NCBI GenBank assembly: GCA_021815825.1
Contig: JAKAZO010000029.1
Location: 1-33,121, forward strand
From: Pseudomonadota bacterium
GTDB lineage: Bacteria; Pseudomonadota; Alphaproteobacteria; Acetobacterales; Acetobacteraceae
DNA length: 33,121 nt
Direction: 5' to 3'
The translations under genes and the position numbers were made by a program. Below, one piece after another: positions 31,781-33,121 of the stretch (position 1 is its first letter; every line of letters begins with the position of its first letter). Under the pieces are notes generated by a model. It did not search any database, was not told the DNA's origin, and worked only from the letters and a program-made list of their open reading frames with translations.

Positions 31781-33084
31781 CCGTTACCCAAGCCGCCGAG
31801 GTCGTCAAGGACAGCTCGATGCTGAAGCAAAAGGAGATGATCAGCGGCAACTATCGCAAGCTGGAGACGGCGGCGGCCGACGGCCGCAAGGTCGCCGCGA
31901 CCTTCGTGCCAGGCAATCTCAACGAGCTGATCATGTGCTTCGACATGCTCAACAATCTCCCTGAGATAAATGCGATTCAGAATGGTCTGCGCAAGAAGAC
32001 TGGCGGCTATATCATGGAGGCGGAGAAACGCGGGCATTCTGAGGATGTCTGCACTTACGTGAAGGCCGATCTGGGCATGATCGCCAAGGGCAACATCGGC
32101 CCAGACGGCCAGAAGCTGCCGAACCCGGATCTGCTCCTGCTATCCTACACCGGATGCTTCACATTCATGAAATGGTTCGAGTTGCTGCGCGATCATTATC
32201 GGTGCGAGACGGCGATGCTCCACGTCCCTTATCAGGGAGACGGAAAGATCAGCGCAAATATGATCGCTTACGTCGTCCGGCAGCTGAAGGAGGAGGTCAT
32301 CCCGAAGCTGGAGCGCATCAGCGGGGTCAAGTTCGATATCGACCGGCTGCGTGAAAATCTGGCCCGCTCGGCGCGGGCCGAGGAGGATTTCGTCTGGGTG
32401 CTGGAGTCTGCGAAGAAGAAGCCTTCCCCGATCGATGCCTATTTTGGCGGCGTCTATTATATCGGGCCGATCTTCACAGCTTTCCGCGGCACCGAGGACG
32501 CCACTGAGTATTATCGCCTGCTCCGGGCCGAGATTGCGGAGCGAATGGAGCGGGGACAGGGGCCTGTCACGCCGACCGGCGATATGCCGAGCGAGCGCTA
32601 CCGGCTGGTGGTCGAGGGCCCCCCGAACTGGACCAGTTTCCGAGATTTCTGGAAGATGTTCTACGAGGAGGGCGCGGTGGTGGTGGCCAGCACCTATACC
32701 AAGGTAGGCGGCCTCTACGATCAGGGATTCCGCCACGACCCGGCAAAGCCGCTCGAGAGCCTCGCGGAATATTGCCTTGGCTGCTACACGAACCGCAATC
32801 TACCCTCGCGGATCGATCTGATCGAAAAATACATGGAGGATTACCAAGCCGACGGCATTCTGATCAATTCGATCAAGAGCTGCAACAGCTTCTCGGCGGG
32901 GCAACTCCTGGTGCTGCGCGAGATCGAGCGGCGCACCGGCAAGCCCGGCGCCTTCATCGAGAGTGATCTCGTCGATCCGCGCTACTTCTCGCCTGCGAAC
33001 ATCAAGAACCGGCTCGAGAGCTACTTTCAGATGGTGGACCAGCGGCGTGCCGGCGGCGGGTCTGCGCCCGCCCGCGCGGCATAG
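31777..33084 (+). CDS. bcrB: Benzoyl-CoA reductase subunit B
   Basis: A 435-residue partner of BcrC in the ring-reducing half of benzoyl-CoA reductase. Seen: SSMLKQKEMISGNYRKLE near the start, SYTGCFTFMKWFELLRDH with Cys127, AYFGGVYYIGPIFTAFRGT, EYCLGCYTNRNLPSRIDL and NSIKSCNSFSAGQLLVLRE, whose Cys residues are candidate cluster ligands, and the end IKNRLESYFQMVDQRRAG. The ATG at 31777 overlaps the bcrC stop by 4 bases and has GGAG 6 bases upstream. The two ATPase subunits, which carry the second [4Fe-4S] cluster and drive electron transfer, should follow; the first begins at 33100. Confidence 0.94.
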   Translation: MTVTQAAEVVKDSSMLKQKEMISGNYRKLETAAADGRKVAATFVPGNLNELIMCFDMLNNLPEINAIQNGLRKKTGGYIMEAEKRGHSEDVCTYVKADLGMIAKGNIGPDGQKLPNPDLLLLSYTGCFTFMKWFELLRDHYRCETAMLHVPYQGDGKISANMIAYVVRQLKEEVIPKLERISGVKFDIDRLRENLARSARAEEDFVWVLESAKKKPSPIDAYFGGVYYIGPIFTAFRGTEDATEYYRLLRAEIAERMERGQGPVTPTGDMPSERYRLVVEGPPNWTSFRDFWKMFYEEGAVVVASTYTKVGGLYDQGFRHDPAKPLESLAEYCLGCYTNRNLPSRIDLIEKYMEDYQADGILINSIKSCNSFSAGQLLVLREIERRTGKPGAFIESDLVDPRYFSPANIKNRLESYFQMVDQRRAGGGSAPARAA

Positions 33085-33099
33085 CGAGGAGGGATCGCC

Positions 33100-33121
33100 A
33101 TGCACGCCTACATCGGCATCG
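33100..33121 (+). CDS. Start of benzoyl-CoA reductase ATPase subunit (BcrA/BcrD type), truncated by window
   Basis: ATG at 33100 follows GAGGAGGGA 7-8 bases upstream and opens MHAYIGI before the window ends. The first residues suit the start of a BadF/BcrA-type activator ATPase, where a GIDxGS phosphate loop comes next. The gene position, 15 bp after bcrB, is that of bcrA in Thauera. Only seven residues are visible, so the call depends on gene order. Confidence 0.55.

Noticed and set aside
1-33121. Mobile elements, tRNA or rRNA genes, CRISPR arrays
   Set aside because: No transposase, integrase, direct-repeat array or RNA-gene sequence was found; the cluster edges show no attachment-like duplication that I could see.

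Overview
This is a high-GC chromosomal segment from a bacterium that is most likely an alphaproteobacterium with anaerobic aromatic metabolism (a phototroph or a denitrifier of the Rhodospirillales/Rhodopseudomonas kind). The evidence is PHB genes, an MHS-type carrier and CHCC zinc-finger protein of the usual alphaproteobacterial type, a BadL/BadM-like gene pair, and FNR-type sites in front of the aromatic operons. Genus cannot be fixed from the sequence. No tRNA, rRNA, CRISPR array, IS element or phage gene was seen.

Left part (1 to about 13,980) is mostly housekeeping and central metabolism. In order: the N-terminus of a large adhesin-like protein running off the left edge; a BKACE-family (DUF849) gene; argG; an M20 amidohydrolase; a long perfect palindrome; phaA and phaB; polA (minus); a small CHCC zinc-finger gene (minus); a lipoprotein-type alpha/beta hydrolase; an MHS-family carrier (minus); and, divergent from it, propionyl-CoA synthetase prpE.

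Right part (about 13,981 to the right edge) is a catabolic cluster for anaerobic aromatics. It holds a tandem-GNAT protein, then the operon hcrC-hcrA-hcrB for 4-hydroxybenzoyl-CoA reductase with a hemerythrin-like gene at its end, an aryl-CoA ligase, a GNAT plus Rrf2 pair resembling badL/badM, and a four-gene overlapping operon of a FlK-type hotdog thioesterase plus a three-subunit molybdoenzyme resembling phenylacetyl-CoA:acceptor oxidoreductase (PadBCD). Divergent from that operon is had-oah-dch-bcrC-bcrB-bcrA, cut off at the right edge. This is the Thauera-type benzoyl-CoA pathway: ATP-driven ring reduction (Bcr), hydration (Dch), oxidation (Had) and ring opening (Oah).

How it fits together: the ligase would make benzoyl-CoA or 4-hydroxybenzoyl-CoA; Hcr removes the para hydroxyl; the Pad-like enzyme plus thioesterase would bring phenylacetyl-CoA toward phenylglyoxylate; Bcr/Dch/Had/Oah take benzoyl-CoA to 3-hydroxypimelyl-CoA; thiolase and PHB genes could absorb the acetyl-CoA, although these are not specific to the pathway. 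Two perfect TTGAT-N4-ATCAA sites, one in front of hcrC and one between the Pad-like and had operons, each next to a separate dyad, suggest anaerobic activation by an FNR/AadR-type protein plus local repressors. The most noteworthy points are the thioesterase coupled to the Pad-like enzyme, the hemerythrin in the hcr operon, the operator layout, and the combination of Rhodopseudomonas-type regulators with Thauera-type ring-cleavage genes.
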